Made by a program: the position numbers and the translations under genes. Below, piece by piece: positions 18,927-31,440 of a stretch of 64,000 bases of DNA. How positions within the stretch are numbered: the first letter of the stretch is position 1; every line of letters begins with the position of its first letter. Source of the stretch: Pleurodeles waltl (lineage: Eukaryota > Chordata > Amphibia > Caudata > Salamandridae). The notes under the pieces are model-generated. The model had not been told where the DNA came from. It searched no databases and was given only the letters and a program-made list of their open reading frames with translations. The DNA lies in contig NC_090450.1 in NCBI RefSeq assembly GCF_031143425.1, positions 171,229,272 through 171,293,271 of the forward strand, read 5' to 3'.

Positions 18927-20237
18927 TGAGTGTGGGTGACTGACGTGGCTGTTAAGGTGATCACAGATCTAGGCTTTCAAACAAACAACACCCTATGCAT
19001 TATTTCAGTTTCCAAATCATGTTTCTTTCAATTTAGGTTTCACAGGAGCAAGCTACCTCTTGAACTGAGATTGGCTGCTGTGATTACTGCATCACGTCTT
19101 TTGGACAGGACATTGAGATGTTGGCTACATGGTCTACTCAAAATATTAACCATCTTGTCAGTAGTGGTTGCACAATTTTAAAGCCTGAGTAGCCATTGCC
19201 TTTAGATCAAATAATCTGCTTCAAGACTTTAGGCATTACACTGAGGACTTTCCAAGATACTAGCTCACTCTATATCTTTATCTGTAGACCTTCTGAAGTA
19301 CTTGTGTTTCTTTGAAGCTTGGTCAAGAGGTCGGGTGTTTTCTATGTGACCACCTAATCTTTAGGTATCTGACCATCATATCTTTGGTATATGTAGAACC
19401 AATGGCCTCTACACCAGGTTTTAAAAACCTAGCTATTTCCTAACTACATCACTGCTTCTTCAAGGCACAAGAAGCCTTCTGAAGTGAATACCCCGGTATA
19501 CCAACAAAAGGGCTTATTTAGAGTTTGGGCTTGTGCCTTATCTAACTCAAAGTTCACCTACCCCAATTAAAGGTGGGAGGATCTTCGATTGTACCTTGGT
19601 GAAGCTATTGACGGTTTCACTGGGATATCATAATTTGCAGTCACTCTTCTGTCCATCTGTACAGGGCCACCTCTTTTACCGCCTCACTAAGGCTGGGCTT
19701 CTCATTCTAGATCTAGACCCAAAATGCAATGCACGTTTTTTTATGAAATAGGAAAGAATGCAGAGCCGGGCGCAACAATATGGAGGCCTTCCCAGCACTC
19801 AGTATTAGCAAGTGCTTCAGCTGCTCAGGAAAGCAGAGACCTCTCAATATGGAGGAAAGTCCACCTTGCTCTAAATGCCCCTCCTAGGTACATATCTTAA
19901 TCTATATCCCAATGGTGTCTCACACATCACTTTGTCTCATTAGGAAAGTATTACTATTCCAGTGTTTTAGCCACTGACATTTTCAGCAACAGGAGTGTAA
20001 TAACCACACCTCTAGTATTTCCGCACATGGCTGAATTATATATTACTTGATCCGTGTTTCCAGTGCATACTATATTCATGCTGCGAGTGCCACTCCATAT
20101 TATATAAAGTGTTAATGATGTATTCCATCAGTCGATATTTTTCTGCTCTTTACTGTCTAGTTAAAACAACACAGTGTTATTGCATTATTGGAATTGCAAC
20201 TTAACACATCCGTCCACGAGATAGACCGTATATTTTT
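18927..20237. other. No gene; isolated MITE-like end at 19511
   Basis: Nothing coding is supported. Only the MITE-like terminus at about 19511 stands out. Confidence 0.4.
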
Positions 20238-20480
20238 GCGGGAAGCGCACAGGAGGTCCCGGGAGGCGTGTCAAGGGCAGGAGCCCTTTAAATCTTTAAC
20301 AGCGCTCCCGCCGCCGCGGGAAGCGCACAGGAGGTCCCGGGAGGCGTGTCAAGGGCAGGAGCCCTTTAAATCTTTAACATCGCTCCTGCTGGCGCGGGAA
20401 GCGCACAGTAGGTCCCGGGAGGCGTGTCAAGGGCAGGAGCCCTTTAAATCTTTAACAGCGCTCCCGCTGCGCGGGACGCG
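20238..20480 (+). repeat. Three 78 bp tandem units at the LINE 5' end
   Basis: Three copies (20238-20315, 20316-20393, 20394-20471) of a GC-rich unit containing GGAAGCGCACAGGAGGTCCC, GTCAAGGGCAGGAGCCC and CTTTAAATCTTTAACA, followed by a fourth, partial and diverged start. Copies differ at only a few positions. Their place ahead of ORF1 suggests promoter monomers, as in rodent L1. Because 78 is a multiple of three, the array produces a repetitive open frame that is not a gene. Confidence 0.8.
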
Positions 20481-20923
20481 CCCGGGCCAAGGGCGGGCCC
20501 GTCCTTGCCCGTCATTGCCAGGAAGAGGCAGGGCTGGGCCACCCCCCTGACATTCATTCAAAGTCATTTGGATTTGGCAACCTACACGTACATGGCTGCC
20601 TGAAGGTACTGTGTTGTCAATCACTCCTAAAAAAGGTCTTTTTATAGAGGGCCTTAGGACGGTACTCTCTCTTGATTGTTGTAACACCTTTATCATTACT
20701 TGATAGATTTTGGAGTGGGGCTGGGTCGGGCCTATGCCTCTTCACTTTTTGTAAGAGGTTTTGCTTGTATCTATAGTGCAAAATTTAAAGCTAACGTTGT
20801 CATACGTGAAGATAATAGCTATTAACTAGGTTTACCCCCACCAGTCCTTTTTTTAATCTCTCTTATAAATACATATTGTGGACTGGTTCAAAGAGCCGTA
20901 GCATTATATAGGCGGCTCAAGAT
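20481..20923 (+). promoter_or_regulatory. LINE 5' leader
   Basis: GC-rich at first (CGCGCCCGGGCC near 20476) and then AT-rich up to the ORF1 start. No separate gene is seen. It probably contains the internal promoter and leader; no specific factor site can be named with confidence. Confidence 0.45.
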
Positions 20924-22317
20924 ATGGGAAAATGTAAGGCATCATAACCCCCAAGGGGGAAGGAGAAATCTACAAAAAAACTTAGGAATGCGGGCGAGAA
21001 CTGCACTATAGCTGAAATTGATGATCTTATTGAGGAGGTAGAGTCACTACTATGTAGTAGGGCCACTATCCGGGAGGGCCCTGATAAAAAGATTACCTCT
21101 TATTACACAAAGAAAGTCGAACTAGAGGAAGATAGAGTGATAGAGATTATTAGCCAGCAAGAGGGGGAGGCATCATCCAATATTAGGACTGGCAGCCCCA
21201 AGGATGCTAATACTCGATCCATACACCCATCCACCATAGATAGTACTAGGAAGAAGGGCCATATGCAGGAGTGTGAAGTTGTGTGCTCCAACAAATATGC
21301 AGTCTTGGCAGAACTCAATAGTAATAATGTACAGAATGCACAAGATGGGGGGTTTGTGGAAGAGCTTCACCCATCTAACCCAATTATACAGCTAGCTAGA
21401 GAGAGGACCTCTCCACTCAATTTAGAACCAGTGAATCCTCTAAAATACAAAACAAGAACTATAGCAGACCTTTATGACCTACTCTCTGGATTAATTCAGG
21501 AAGTTAGGGATTTGAAACTTGAAGTAAGAACCTTATCAGACATTGTGGAAAAGGAGGGGGTAGGGGTACCCATAGAGCTCAGTGCAAAAAGGAGACCCCC
21601 CTTATATCATTTCATCCACAAGATAGATCCACACGTTCTCAAAATTTGAATATTAACCCCAACCCTACCCCAGCTATAGCTAAGATTTTACATCAACCAC
21701 AGGGATATATGAGAGGGGTAAACGGGGTAAATACTGGTTCACGCAACTACCCTAGAAGTAATGCTAGTGTTCTATGCCAAGAAACAGGGAATCCACGAAG
21801 AGAACCCCGTTTGGTAAAAGGGCCCCAAAAAGGAAATGTGGAACCTACTCTGAACCCCTATCCCCAAGTATTTAATGATCGTAACCGTTATACTACATGG
21901 AATCGACATTCTGAGGGGGATAGGTCTCCCATTAGGACCAATGTTGTTTATTTGTTAAATGTTCCTAAACTGTCCTTAAATAGCAGAGAAGATGAGGATT
22001 CCTTAAAGAACAAGCTTACACACTGGATCAGGGGCAAAAGACACTGTCTATCCATAAATCGTTCAGATATTAGGGGGGCAGAAAGAATCCCAGGAGAGAT
22101 GGGACAACATGATGTTATTGCACTAACAATTAAGGATGAAAGATTAATCAGAGGTCTGATTGACATGGAACAGAGAACCCCCGCCCCCAAAATCAATGCC
22201 ATGAGGTTTAGTCTGAATCCATTCATTACCAAATCCCTAGTCCAGAGGTATAAGTATATTGACAATGTGGGATTGCAAAAGAGAAATGGTGATTCCAATC
22301 TTGAAAGAGTAGATTGA
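20924..22317 (+). pseudogene. LINE ORF1, RNA-binding protein (broken)
   Basis: ORF1 proteins of LINEs coat the element RNA. The probable start is the ATG at 20924, in frame with the long downstream reading. An in-frame TAA follows at 20945, one substitution from a sense codon, and there is a change of frame near 21600-21650. The N-terminal part is Lys-rich, then acidic (IDDLIEEVESL), with a heptad-like segment near 21460-21560 (LYDLLSGLIQEVRDLKLEVR). The C-terminal part has a hydrophobic strand (VVYLLNVPKL) and RGAERIPGE that could belong to an RRM-like fold. The order fits LINE ORF1, but the sequence does not match a family I can name. Confidence 0.6.
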
Positions 22318-22341
22318 CTAAACCAGTTAGATCAGGCACAA

Positions 22342-25300
22342 GTGGGACCAAATGGGGACCCAACAGTAGGTGAGCCCCATGAAGGGAATGACCTTCATGT
22401 TACAGGGGCAGGGAGTGTAGTGGACTCCTTGCCCCGTAGGAAAGATTCGACAGCACATTTGAGCCCTACTTCTAATGTTACGACTCTAAACGGAAGGGGT
22501 CCTATCACTATGATCTCCTGGAATGTAGCAGGCTTAAAAAATAAGCTTACAGACCCCGAATGGCAGGACTATATTGACCAATACCATGCCTGTCTCTTTC
22601 AAGAGACTTGGCTTAAAGATCCGCCGTATAAATTAGGATATAAAACCTACTTTATTAGTGCAACCTCAGCTGCCAGAGGGAGACCGTCTGGGGGGTTGGT
22701 TGTATGGGTGAAAATCTCATTAAATGTCGAGATACGTATGCAAGCCACAGAGTCAGAGGATATTCTATGGTTGGTAATGGGGAAAAAAAACAAGATTATA
22801 TCCCATTTGTTCAATGTATATATAAGACCTAGAAGGACAAACTTGGAGTCTCCTGAAATATCTCTACTAGACGACCTGCTTAAAAAGATCCCAGTAGGAG
22901 AGACAATTATGATAGGGGGTGACCTTAACTGTAATTATGAACCTATTACTGGACTTGAACATTTAGCAGAAGAAGAAGATCGATTGAGAGCAATTCCTTA
23001 TTTAACAATAGAAAAAACTGTTCCGGGCACAGTGGCTGCACTGCAACTTATGGGCATTACATTAAAGCATGGACTGAGGGTGTGTAATGGCAGAGTGGGT
23101 GAAGGAGGCCTTAATTTGGATACCTTCCAGAGAGGCAACTCAACCTCGAAAATAGATTACATTTTGCATAGTATAAGCACATGGGGAAGATTAGTCACCT
23201 TTAAAATTGATAAAAGAAGGGAAAGTGATCACTTCCCGCTAACAATTGAACTCAGGGCCCACCTCCTAGATTTGGATTTGGAATATATAGAACATGATAA
23301 GATGGAGTTACTACCCACCCTCAGTAACAATAGAAGGGTCGTAAAATGGCCAGCAATACTAGGCAATCTGGATACTATGACAAATATTTACAATACATTT
23401 TCTGATCTCCTGGAGCCTTATGCAGAAAATAAACCTATTGATATCCCTATTATGGCCATCCACCAATCAATGAGTACTGCACTAAGACCCTTCCTGACCA
23501 AACAGCTACAGAACAAGCATAAAAAGGAGAAGGTGCAAACCACCTCAAGCAGTCCATGGTACACTATCAAATGTAGGGAGAGGAAAAGAGTATTGACAGA
23601 GGCTCTAAAGCAAAAAAATCAATTAGCCGTACAACAGGCAAGGGCGAGTTATAAGAAAACACTGGCAAATGCCCAAAGTAACTGGGAGGATCAAAAATGG
23701 CAAGACCTGCTGGATGCAGCAAAAAGCAATGACGCTAGGATCTTCTGGAAAATAGTTACCCATGGTAGCAAAGAGGGGATATTCACTACAGATCATCATA
23801 TAGATCCCAAAACATGGGTTAACTATTTTACACACCTTTACTCTGATCCCCCCAGTCTCGATTTCTATCCCTCAAGACATAAAACCCTAGCTACTTGGGG
23901 CATCTTACCCGAGTTACAATTTAGTCTAGAGGAGACGGTGAATGCCATTGAAGCAATCAAGCCAGGAAAAGCCCCCGGTTTGGATAAGATCCCGGGGGAT
24001 ATGTTTAAACATAGTATAGAAATTTGGGCACCTTATCTAAATCTTTTAAGTAACGCTATAGCAAGGGGAGGTCTAGTGCCCGAGACATGGAAAGGGGCAG
24101 AAATAATCCCAGTCTACAAAAAAGGATCCAGGGAAGACCCAGGGGACTATAGACCAATCAGCCTCATAGACGTCATGCAAAAAATTTATGCTAGACAATT
24201 GCTGAATAGAATTAGTAGCTGGATAGAAGAAAACAACATATTAACTATATATCAAGCAGGCTTTAGACAGCAGACAAGTACAGTCGATCAGGCCTTTAGG
24301 TTATTGACAATGATGTGGAAATATACTAGACTAAGGAAAGGTCACCTCTATATCGCGTTAGTGGATCTGCGTGCAGCCTTTGATTTGGTGCCAAGAGACT
24401 TCTTATGGGCAGCACTAGGGAAACAGGGCATGCCAGGGAACCTCCTGAGCCAGCTAGAGAGGTTACATGAAAATACGTTTGCAAAGGTTCGGTGGGGGCC
24501 GAAGGGTGAGTTGACAGACCCAATACCTATCAAGAGGGGGGTGAGACAGGGTTGTGTGCTTGCCCCAACCCTTTTCTCATTATACATTAATGATCTGGTT
24601 CATCATCTGAAACAAAGTAACCATGACTCACCAAGATTAAATGGTGATCCAGTCCCTGCCCTCCTTTTTGCAGATGATACCATCTTATTATCTCAAACTC
24701 CCATGGGCTTGCAAACCCTATTAGATAAATTCAGTGAGTTTTGCAGCATGAAGGGACTAGAAATAAATACAAGTAAGACCAAATACCTGACTGTTAACCC
24801 CCATAAAGCACTTAAGAGAAACATTCGGATTAGAGGGCAGGCATTGGAACGAGTAAAAAACTAGGGATACTGCTTGATGCCAAATTGTCATGGGCTCCGC
24901 ACGTCAATAAAGCTGCTATCTCCTTAGCCCATAGTTCCATGGCGATTAGTAAAAATTACAAATGCTCAAGGTCTAGTATTGTTTCACCAGTATTTGAGAT
25001 CTATAGGTGCAAAGCACAGGCTGCTGCTCTATATGGGGCTGAACTCTGGGGATTCATAAATCTAACCCCATTGGTTACCCAGGAAAATAATTTTATGAGG
25101 GGGGGTACTGGGTCTCCCTCCATCTACTCCACTGATTTCTCTAACCTATGATATTAACATGAAACAAATTGGCAAATTGGCAGCCCTGAGGCCCTTGCTT
25201 TACTGGTGTAGACTTTGGACAACCCCTGAATTGATCCAATATAGGCAAGCACTAATTGAGATCATGGACTTGGACAAGGCCATCTCCCTTCCGTGGCTCC

Positions 25301-25863
25301 ATTATATAAGGCAATGCTTTTACAATCTAGGGCTGAAATCTTATTGGGAAGAACCGCATACACTCACATCACAATCCAAGATCCGACTAAAACAAGTATT
25401 TTGGGACTTCACCCTAAATAGCCCTCTTTACAGCAAGGATCTAGGTAGACTAACCTTAAGTTTCCTGGATACCAAATCATTACCGAGTGCTGAGGAATGG
25501 ATAGATACTATCCAACGTAGACGAGCAAAAGTTTTATTTATGAAGCTTCGTTCTGGGATTCTCCAGGTTAAGGCTTTTACTTCTAAATGGGGCCCCTTGA
25601 ATGGGAGAAGCCATGAGGCGACTTGTGGGCTGTGTAATATGGAGACTCCTGAAACGACGGATCATGTACTTTTAAACTGCAAAGCTTATGATAAACCAAG
25701 GAGGAAATGGATTCGACCTATCTGCAGGAACGTTGGAATCAGGAAGTATAATGAAGCAGCAAGATTTTTGAGATCTAGTACGATACCATACGTTGTTTTT
25801 GGTTTAAGCCGCTTTCTACTAGCAATTTCATTTATCAGAGACAAGGCGGGCCTGAGGTTTTAG
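22342..25863 (+). pseudogene. LINE ORF2, APE endonuclease plus reverse transcriptase (frameshifted)
   Basis: The protein nicks target DNA and reverse transcribes the element RNA on site. The frame is open from 22342 to 24864, then breaks at an A-run near 24855, continues in another frame through SWAPHVNKAAISLAHSS, breaks again at a G-run near 25100 and continues to 25863. Endonuclease motifs: SWNVAGL, FQETWL, GGDLNCN, SKIDYIL and SDHFPL. Reverse transcriptase motifs: GKAPGLDKIP, DYRPISLIDV, QAGFR, ALVDLRAAFD, GVRQGCVLAP and the catalytic FADD. The C-terminus has a zinc-knuckle-like CX2C...H...C (CGLCNMETPETTDHVLLNC). Both frameshifts lie in homopolymer runs, so sequencing error should be excluded, but ORF1 carries independent damage. 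Confidence 0.85.
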
Positions 25864-26974
25864 GTGCTTTAACTCAGACAAAACCCCCACAGTTAACCTA
25901 CGGTCCCAAAATTGATAAATGGGAGCTGCTTTTTGTAATCCAATGGTCTCTGGTTATACATTTACCCAAGGATATATTTAGCCCAGGGGATATCGACAAT
26001 GCTCGGGATGAACTTGAATTATAATATTATCTTGCCCCCTAGCACAAGGTCCGTAGGCATTGGGAGGCTTTTTTTAAGCTACCTAGAATTGTCATTTTAC
26101 ACTTATGAAACTATCTTTTAAATCCAGTTCTTTAGTTATTTTTATTTTAATTAGTCCTCCCCTAGCTAAGCAAATATGTTCCTGACGGCACGGGAGGCAA
26201 ATTTTAAGGGCTTTATAAAAATGTTATACTGTAATTGATTTTTATTTATTGCTTTTAAGACCAACATTGGCCATTATCCAGAAAGTCTGCTTTTAGTAGT
26301 TTAGTGAATATTAATTGTTACTGGGATATCGTGATTTTTGTATTACTTGATTGAATCCCTTTTTATGGTTTTTCAGCCGAATATAGGCATGTATGAAAGA
26401 AAGAAATTGTTGGGCATTAGAGATTGTTACTCAGCTCTTAAAATTAGCAAAACAAGTCCACATGTGATGGTGGTATGCACATTGCCAAGATTTTTAGAGG
26501 CAATTTGGTATGCAAGAGGCAAATGTCTTTCCAAAAAAGCATGAATTCTATTTTTATAAATGACACTATTTGTGCTTACTCATAGTACTAGAGTCTAATC
26601 GAATTTTTTTACCACTACATAGTTATTGCTACTAATAGTGAGATAATAATCCCAATTGTTTTTTGTACAAAGATTTGTATTTATAGTTACTTTATAATAT
26701 TTTTATGGTGATTTGCATGGTGATGTGTATTGTGTATTTTTATAGTGTTTTAATTGAAAAATTGCTTATTTTTACAATATTCCTATTCACAACTTGCCTA
26801 TCTGCATTGTAGGGCCCTGGGGGAGTCTTGGATTCGATTTTTTTAATATTATGATGGGTTTGATCTTACCGATTTCCTCAAAGTGTTTTTCGTCTTTTTT
26901 TTAGAAATGTAAGAATTTTACTGGTATGCTTTTATGGTATTGTTTTGCCGAAATAAAGCTGAAATTGAAATTGA
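25864..26974 (+). other. LINE 3' untranslated region and tail
   Basis: AT-rich, without a supported frame. It ends with AATAAA (26952-26957) and a short GAAATT repeat, the 3' signature of the LINE. Confidence 0.6.
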
Positions 26975-27004
26975 CATATCCCCTTCAGTTTCTTTAACAG
27001 TTCA

Positions 27005-27475
27005 TTACAGGGCTGGCTTTAGGGGTGTGCAATTGGTGCGACCACACTTGGCGCTGACCTAGAAGGGGGTGCTGACCTCGGGTGGTGGGCTCTGTGTTCA
27101 GCAATAGCTTACAGTTTTAAAGCATCTGAAGCAGAGTGCCATGTGCTCAAGCTGTCCAGAAACAATCAAAATGTCAAGATAACTCTTGTGTTTAATGTTC
27201 CTGATACAGAAAGAGATCAGAGTTTTGGCCAATGGCAGTTCTGACTCGCCATAAAGAAGCACAGAGGGTTAATATGCCTGTTGCAAAGAACTGATCTGTA
27301 TTTTATATGGATAGCTGAGTGAATTAATAAAGTTGGCCTTTACAAGCGCTTTGAAACAAATTAAATGTATGTGAGAGAGGGGCTCTGGTGAGATGAGGGG
27401 CTTTTTTGTGGGTTGATAGTGTGGGATCATGAGGAGGGCGCCAAAACAAATTGTTGCACAGGGCACCACCAGCAC
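27005..27475 (+). repeat. Old dispersed repeat (salamander-type, decayed)
   Basis: The left edge GGCTGGCTTTAGGGGTGTGC and right edge GGCGCCAAAACAAATTG resemble the ends of a frequent salamander repeat I remember. The copy is heavily mutated and has no frame. Assignment is from memory only. Confidence 0.35.
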
Positions 27476-28224
27476 AAAAGACGTGCCTTGTTCATTATCA
27501 AGCTTTTATAGCAACAATACAATACTACAAGTCTCCCATACTAGTCCTCTGAATTACTAATAAATATATTTTAGAGAAATACATTTGTGGATGAGAGGAT
27601 CAATCTTACAGAATCTTACATTATCCATGTTAATGCAATAAACATGAAGTCCACGAGGACTAATCGGAATAAATTACGGTTACAGTCTCATCTTTCACTG
27701 GCTCGGGTGTTCTACAACTGGCAAGATTACTACATGTGTAGGAGCAAGTATATTGACTTGTTTATAAACATGTTTATTGAATTTATAGAGTTAAAACAGA
27801 CAATGGTAGGCAATGCATTCAAGGGTCCTAATGAAGACTCGGAGGTAAGTTTTGTATAAGATCATATTCTGAGTATTTTAACATTGAAGCAATCTACTAT
27901 TTATCATTCCTACTGAACCTTGTTGCAGACCAACATATTTCCACCAGAGACCCCAGATCTTTTCTTGCTTGTTCGGGAATCCCCATGCCAAATATATTCC
28001 CTTCTCTGTATATACACACAGAGACAAGGATATTAATTGATCAATAGATATAAGGATTGGATTTCTTGAGGAAGTTGAGGTTATACCCAGATTAGGGTCT
28101 AAATCTGGAAGGGAATATCAATTGGAGTCATACCCATGAATGCATGTTCAATTGAGAGTAACTGAAATGAGATTAGTTCCATACCAGCGGTTCGAGAAGA
28201 GGTTAGTGAGGGAACAGTGGATAG
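27476..28224. other. No recognisable gene
   Basis: AT-rich sequence with no supported gene or repeat. Confidence 0.4.
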
Positions 28225-28580
28225 AAGGAGAAGAGCTGTGCTTATTTTGAGCCTGTGGTTGCAGGTAGGACCCACCGCCACTCGTTTTTGGGGCCTGGCA
28301 CTTTTTCCACTTAATAAATCTACATGAGGGAGAAAAACATACAGTGAGGAAGATAAAGATGGGAAAACCGTGATAATGGGAGAAAGCAGGAACCGGCAAG
28401 AGTGAGGTAAAGAGGCAGGGAATTTCTGGTGATGGATTAAATAGGCATGAGGTAAAATCAAGATGATGCAGCCTTGGTATTTCTCACCCTGACCATCGGT
28501 GGTGCCAGCCGTGGGCTTTTGAGCAAAACTTTGGGGCCGGCACTCATTATTTTACAAATTATGCACTGGAAAAAAGTGAG
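28225..28580 (+). repeat. Dispersed repeat family R1, copy 2
   Basis: Matches 13030-13390 in the same orientation; see the first copy for the shared blocks. It has extra words GGGGCCTGGCACTTTT and GGGGCCGGCACTCATT near both ends, hinting at internal short repeats. Confidence 0.6.
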
Positions 28581-30954
28581 GTTATACAGAAGGGAATAAT
28601 ATTAACCTATTCAATGCAGCAATCGAAGAAAAGTTTTTTGTATGCCATTAGGCCCCATTTTCCATGCTTTCTTGTATGTGGTAATCATCTCACTTTTTGA
28701 ATCATGTAATGCTGGTATAGTTAATGAAACATCACAAAGTTGTGAAGAGCAGGGCTACATAAATTATTTCATCCCTTGTCAAAGTGTCTTAGTCTTACAC
28801 AGTTCTAATCCTTTTAGATGAATGAAAGTGATGGCACATAAATGTAAGCTACTCTTACCTAGGTTCAAAGTTATGAAGGCTATTCACCGAACCCTGAGCT
28901 ACATCGCCTATCTTTTGACACAAATTAAGGGTAGTGAGCTGAAAGAAAGGCAAGGCTCTCATCTCATGGGCACGATTTCAAACTCTGGACAGGACTTCTT
29001 GCTAAATAGCCAGGAGTGCAAACTGACCTACCTTTGAACCACAGAGATACTGTAGCAAATAGAAATTGGTCATGCATATCCCACTGTTAAACAAATATGC
29101 AGGAAACAGATAGACAAAAGGTGCCGTTAATAGCATTATATCATATTTGGAGAACAGCCCTAAAGCCTTTTATCCACCAAAGAAAAAGTCTTGCTGGATT
29201 TGTGATACTTTCTTTTAGGTACACAATGTAATCCACAGCACAACTACAGTTAGATATAGGAGCTATGAGAACTCAATACGGTGTGGCATACTATGGCATT
29301 GGAAACTCAGAGAAGTCCAAATTACACCCCCAAAAGAAAGCAAGAGGTCTGTGCATTCAACCTTGTACTAATAATCTTCTTACTCCAATGAGAAAATTGG
29401 TACTGTGCTAAATGAGATGTCTTTGCAATACTAGTAATATTTAATCCATGTGTGTAATGGGTACTCACTGGAGCTAGTTAAGTAAGTTTCTAGCCTACAC
29501 AAGTCAGAAATGAGTGAGAGGGGAGGACCCATGAACCATGTTTTGATTTGGAATATCTGGGGTATTCAACATTGTTCCAGGAATGTAGGTCCCTACTACA
29601 TTTACAAGATAATTTCTCACTAATTGATTTTCAGATACATTTATACAAATATTCGTATGTGATAAAAAAATATGGCATCAACCATCCGGGACTGCCATTT
29701 GATACCTCAGGATTAAATTGTAAAAACAGTTTCTCATCCATTGCACGCCATGTAGAATTCTCTCTTAGAACAAGAAAAAACTATAAGCGAGAAAATCCAT
29801 TGGTGACACCCCAGATCAATCTTATTTTTCCAAAATTCTGTACACTATTGCAATCAAATGCCCAGCAAAATTAATATTTGTGTACCAATTGTCATTTATT
29901 TTACCCTCACATAAGCCCCTATGTAGCATATTCTGCTGATGTTCTTTCATTCCATGGCCAGCATCGGAAACGTGTTTGCTTTAGAATTCACTTGTGTTCC
30001 TGCCTAAAAAACATTACTCTTGTATGACTTGCTGCATTTGTTTGAAGAAAAAAACAGTGATTTCAAATCTGGATGGTGTCTATCCATTGCAGACATTGTT
30101 TCTGTTTAAAAGCAGCATTCAGACTCTAAAGTACTTAATTTTCTCTGATTGCTTAGACATGCATGGGTAGCAAATGTAAGTGTCCTTAGTCTTTTGGACT
30201 CTAAACTTGCCTTTAAATTAGGTTTTTGATGGGACTACAAGATAACATTGGTTCCAAACAAGGGAATTAATATGGACAAAGAGGTTGCATGAGTCAGCTT
30301 TAATGATGTTCTACTAATTATTTGGAATGGGGAAGAAAAGTAGATGATTTATGTTAGTGGTGAGGATAATTATACAGTGTGGCATGAGCATTATGGAAGT
30401 AAGCTTCCTGAGTGTAGGAAGCTGATGATAATTGGTTGAAGAGTCAGCTGTATAGGAAATCTTCCTTGGTTACTAGTGTTCTGCATGCAAATCATAGCCA
30501 TTCAAGAGTGGAGAAATGCGGAAGGCCGGAAGAAATGGCTCAGATTGCAAATAATATGGAATATGTACTAGAGAGATAGCAACTATTTTCCACCGGTGGG
30601 GCTACTCTCCTTGGGTAATTGACGATATCTGTGTCAGAGCAGGAAATCCGTAGAGAGAGCACACTTGCTAAGAGAGTGCAAACACAAATGGAATTCTGAA
30701 TCCCATAACTGTGGATAAAATACTGATTAGCAAATTAGCACATTAATTAACAATAAACCTCTAAGATTCATTACAAAATTCAATCGGCAAGTCAAGGAGA
30801 TAAAAATATGATTTACAACCTTTGCAAAGTCTTTATGCTGGATAAGAACTCACAGGATAAATGGGGAGAGAGGCGATATATACCACTGTTCTAAGGTAGT
30901 GTGACTGAATGCATTTTTGACAATACCAATGGCGACAGACCACAAAACCATGCT
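28581..30954. other. No recognisable gene
   Basis: About 2.4 kb of AT-rich sequence. Open frames up to about 110 codons lack any domain. No repeat could be assigned. Confidence 0.4.
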
Positions 30955-31440
30955 TTAAGTGATACAAAATAAACAAGCATTTGCAATGCAGTGGGTCTTG
31001 TGTTTGCTCGAGTTAGAGCTATTAGCGCTGTAAATTCCTAACCTGACTTTTCTTGCCACATAAATTGAAAATGAAAAGTAAAACAGTGTACATAAGCAAG
31101 TCAATTCAAAGGCCATGGCCACCATGAGCGTGAGCGCAAGCGCAAGATTTATTAGCCTCCTGCGTGAATGTCTAGAAAGGATCACGGCTGGGATGAAAGG
31201 CAAACCAAAATTGGAGGAGGGGCCATCACACTCTGTAACAGGAGGAAGCGTGACGTAGTGTGATGGCCAACAAAAATGTTCACTTAGTGAAATTGCCTTG
31301 GAAGGAACTCAGAACACAAAGGAGGGATATTTCACAAAATGCACCAATAAAAATGAAGCATTTAAAACAAGCACAATAAAGAATGAATAGCAAGAGTGGG
31401 GTGGTTAATAGCCCACAGAGAGATCACAACAGGCCATAGC
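30955..31440. repeat. Probable high-copy repeat with 12 bp inverted repeat
   Basis: Distinct composition, with many GCGC/GAGCGC words (GAGCGTGAGCGCAAGCGCAAG near 31125), and a resemblance to a repeat I remember as frequent in newts. It contains a perfect inverted repeat, GGCCATCACACT (31221-31232) and AGTGTGATGGCC (31257-31268), with a 24 nt loop. No frame is supported. Confidence 0.4.

Larger units (their letters stand above)
20238..26974 (+). mobile_element. Nearly full-length APE-type LINE, inactive
   Basis: A complete LINE layout is visible: GC-rich 78 bp tandem units, a 5' leader, ORF1 (20924-22317), ORF2 with endonuclease and reverse transcriptase (22342-25863), an AT-rich 3' untranslated region and a short-repeat tail (GAAATTGAAATTGA) just after AATAAA (26952-26957). 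The lack of a poly-A tail and the Cys/His motif at the ORF2 C-terminus argue against L1. RTE and Ingi/Vingi/I-like clades are the candidates, not settled. One nonsense change and at least three frameshifts make this copy dead. No target duplication was recognised. Confidence 0.8.

Noticed and set aside
20188..20550. 120-codon frame with three 26-residue repeats
   Set aside because: Produced by 78 bp non-coding tandem units at the LINE 5' end; no start context or domain.
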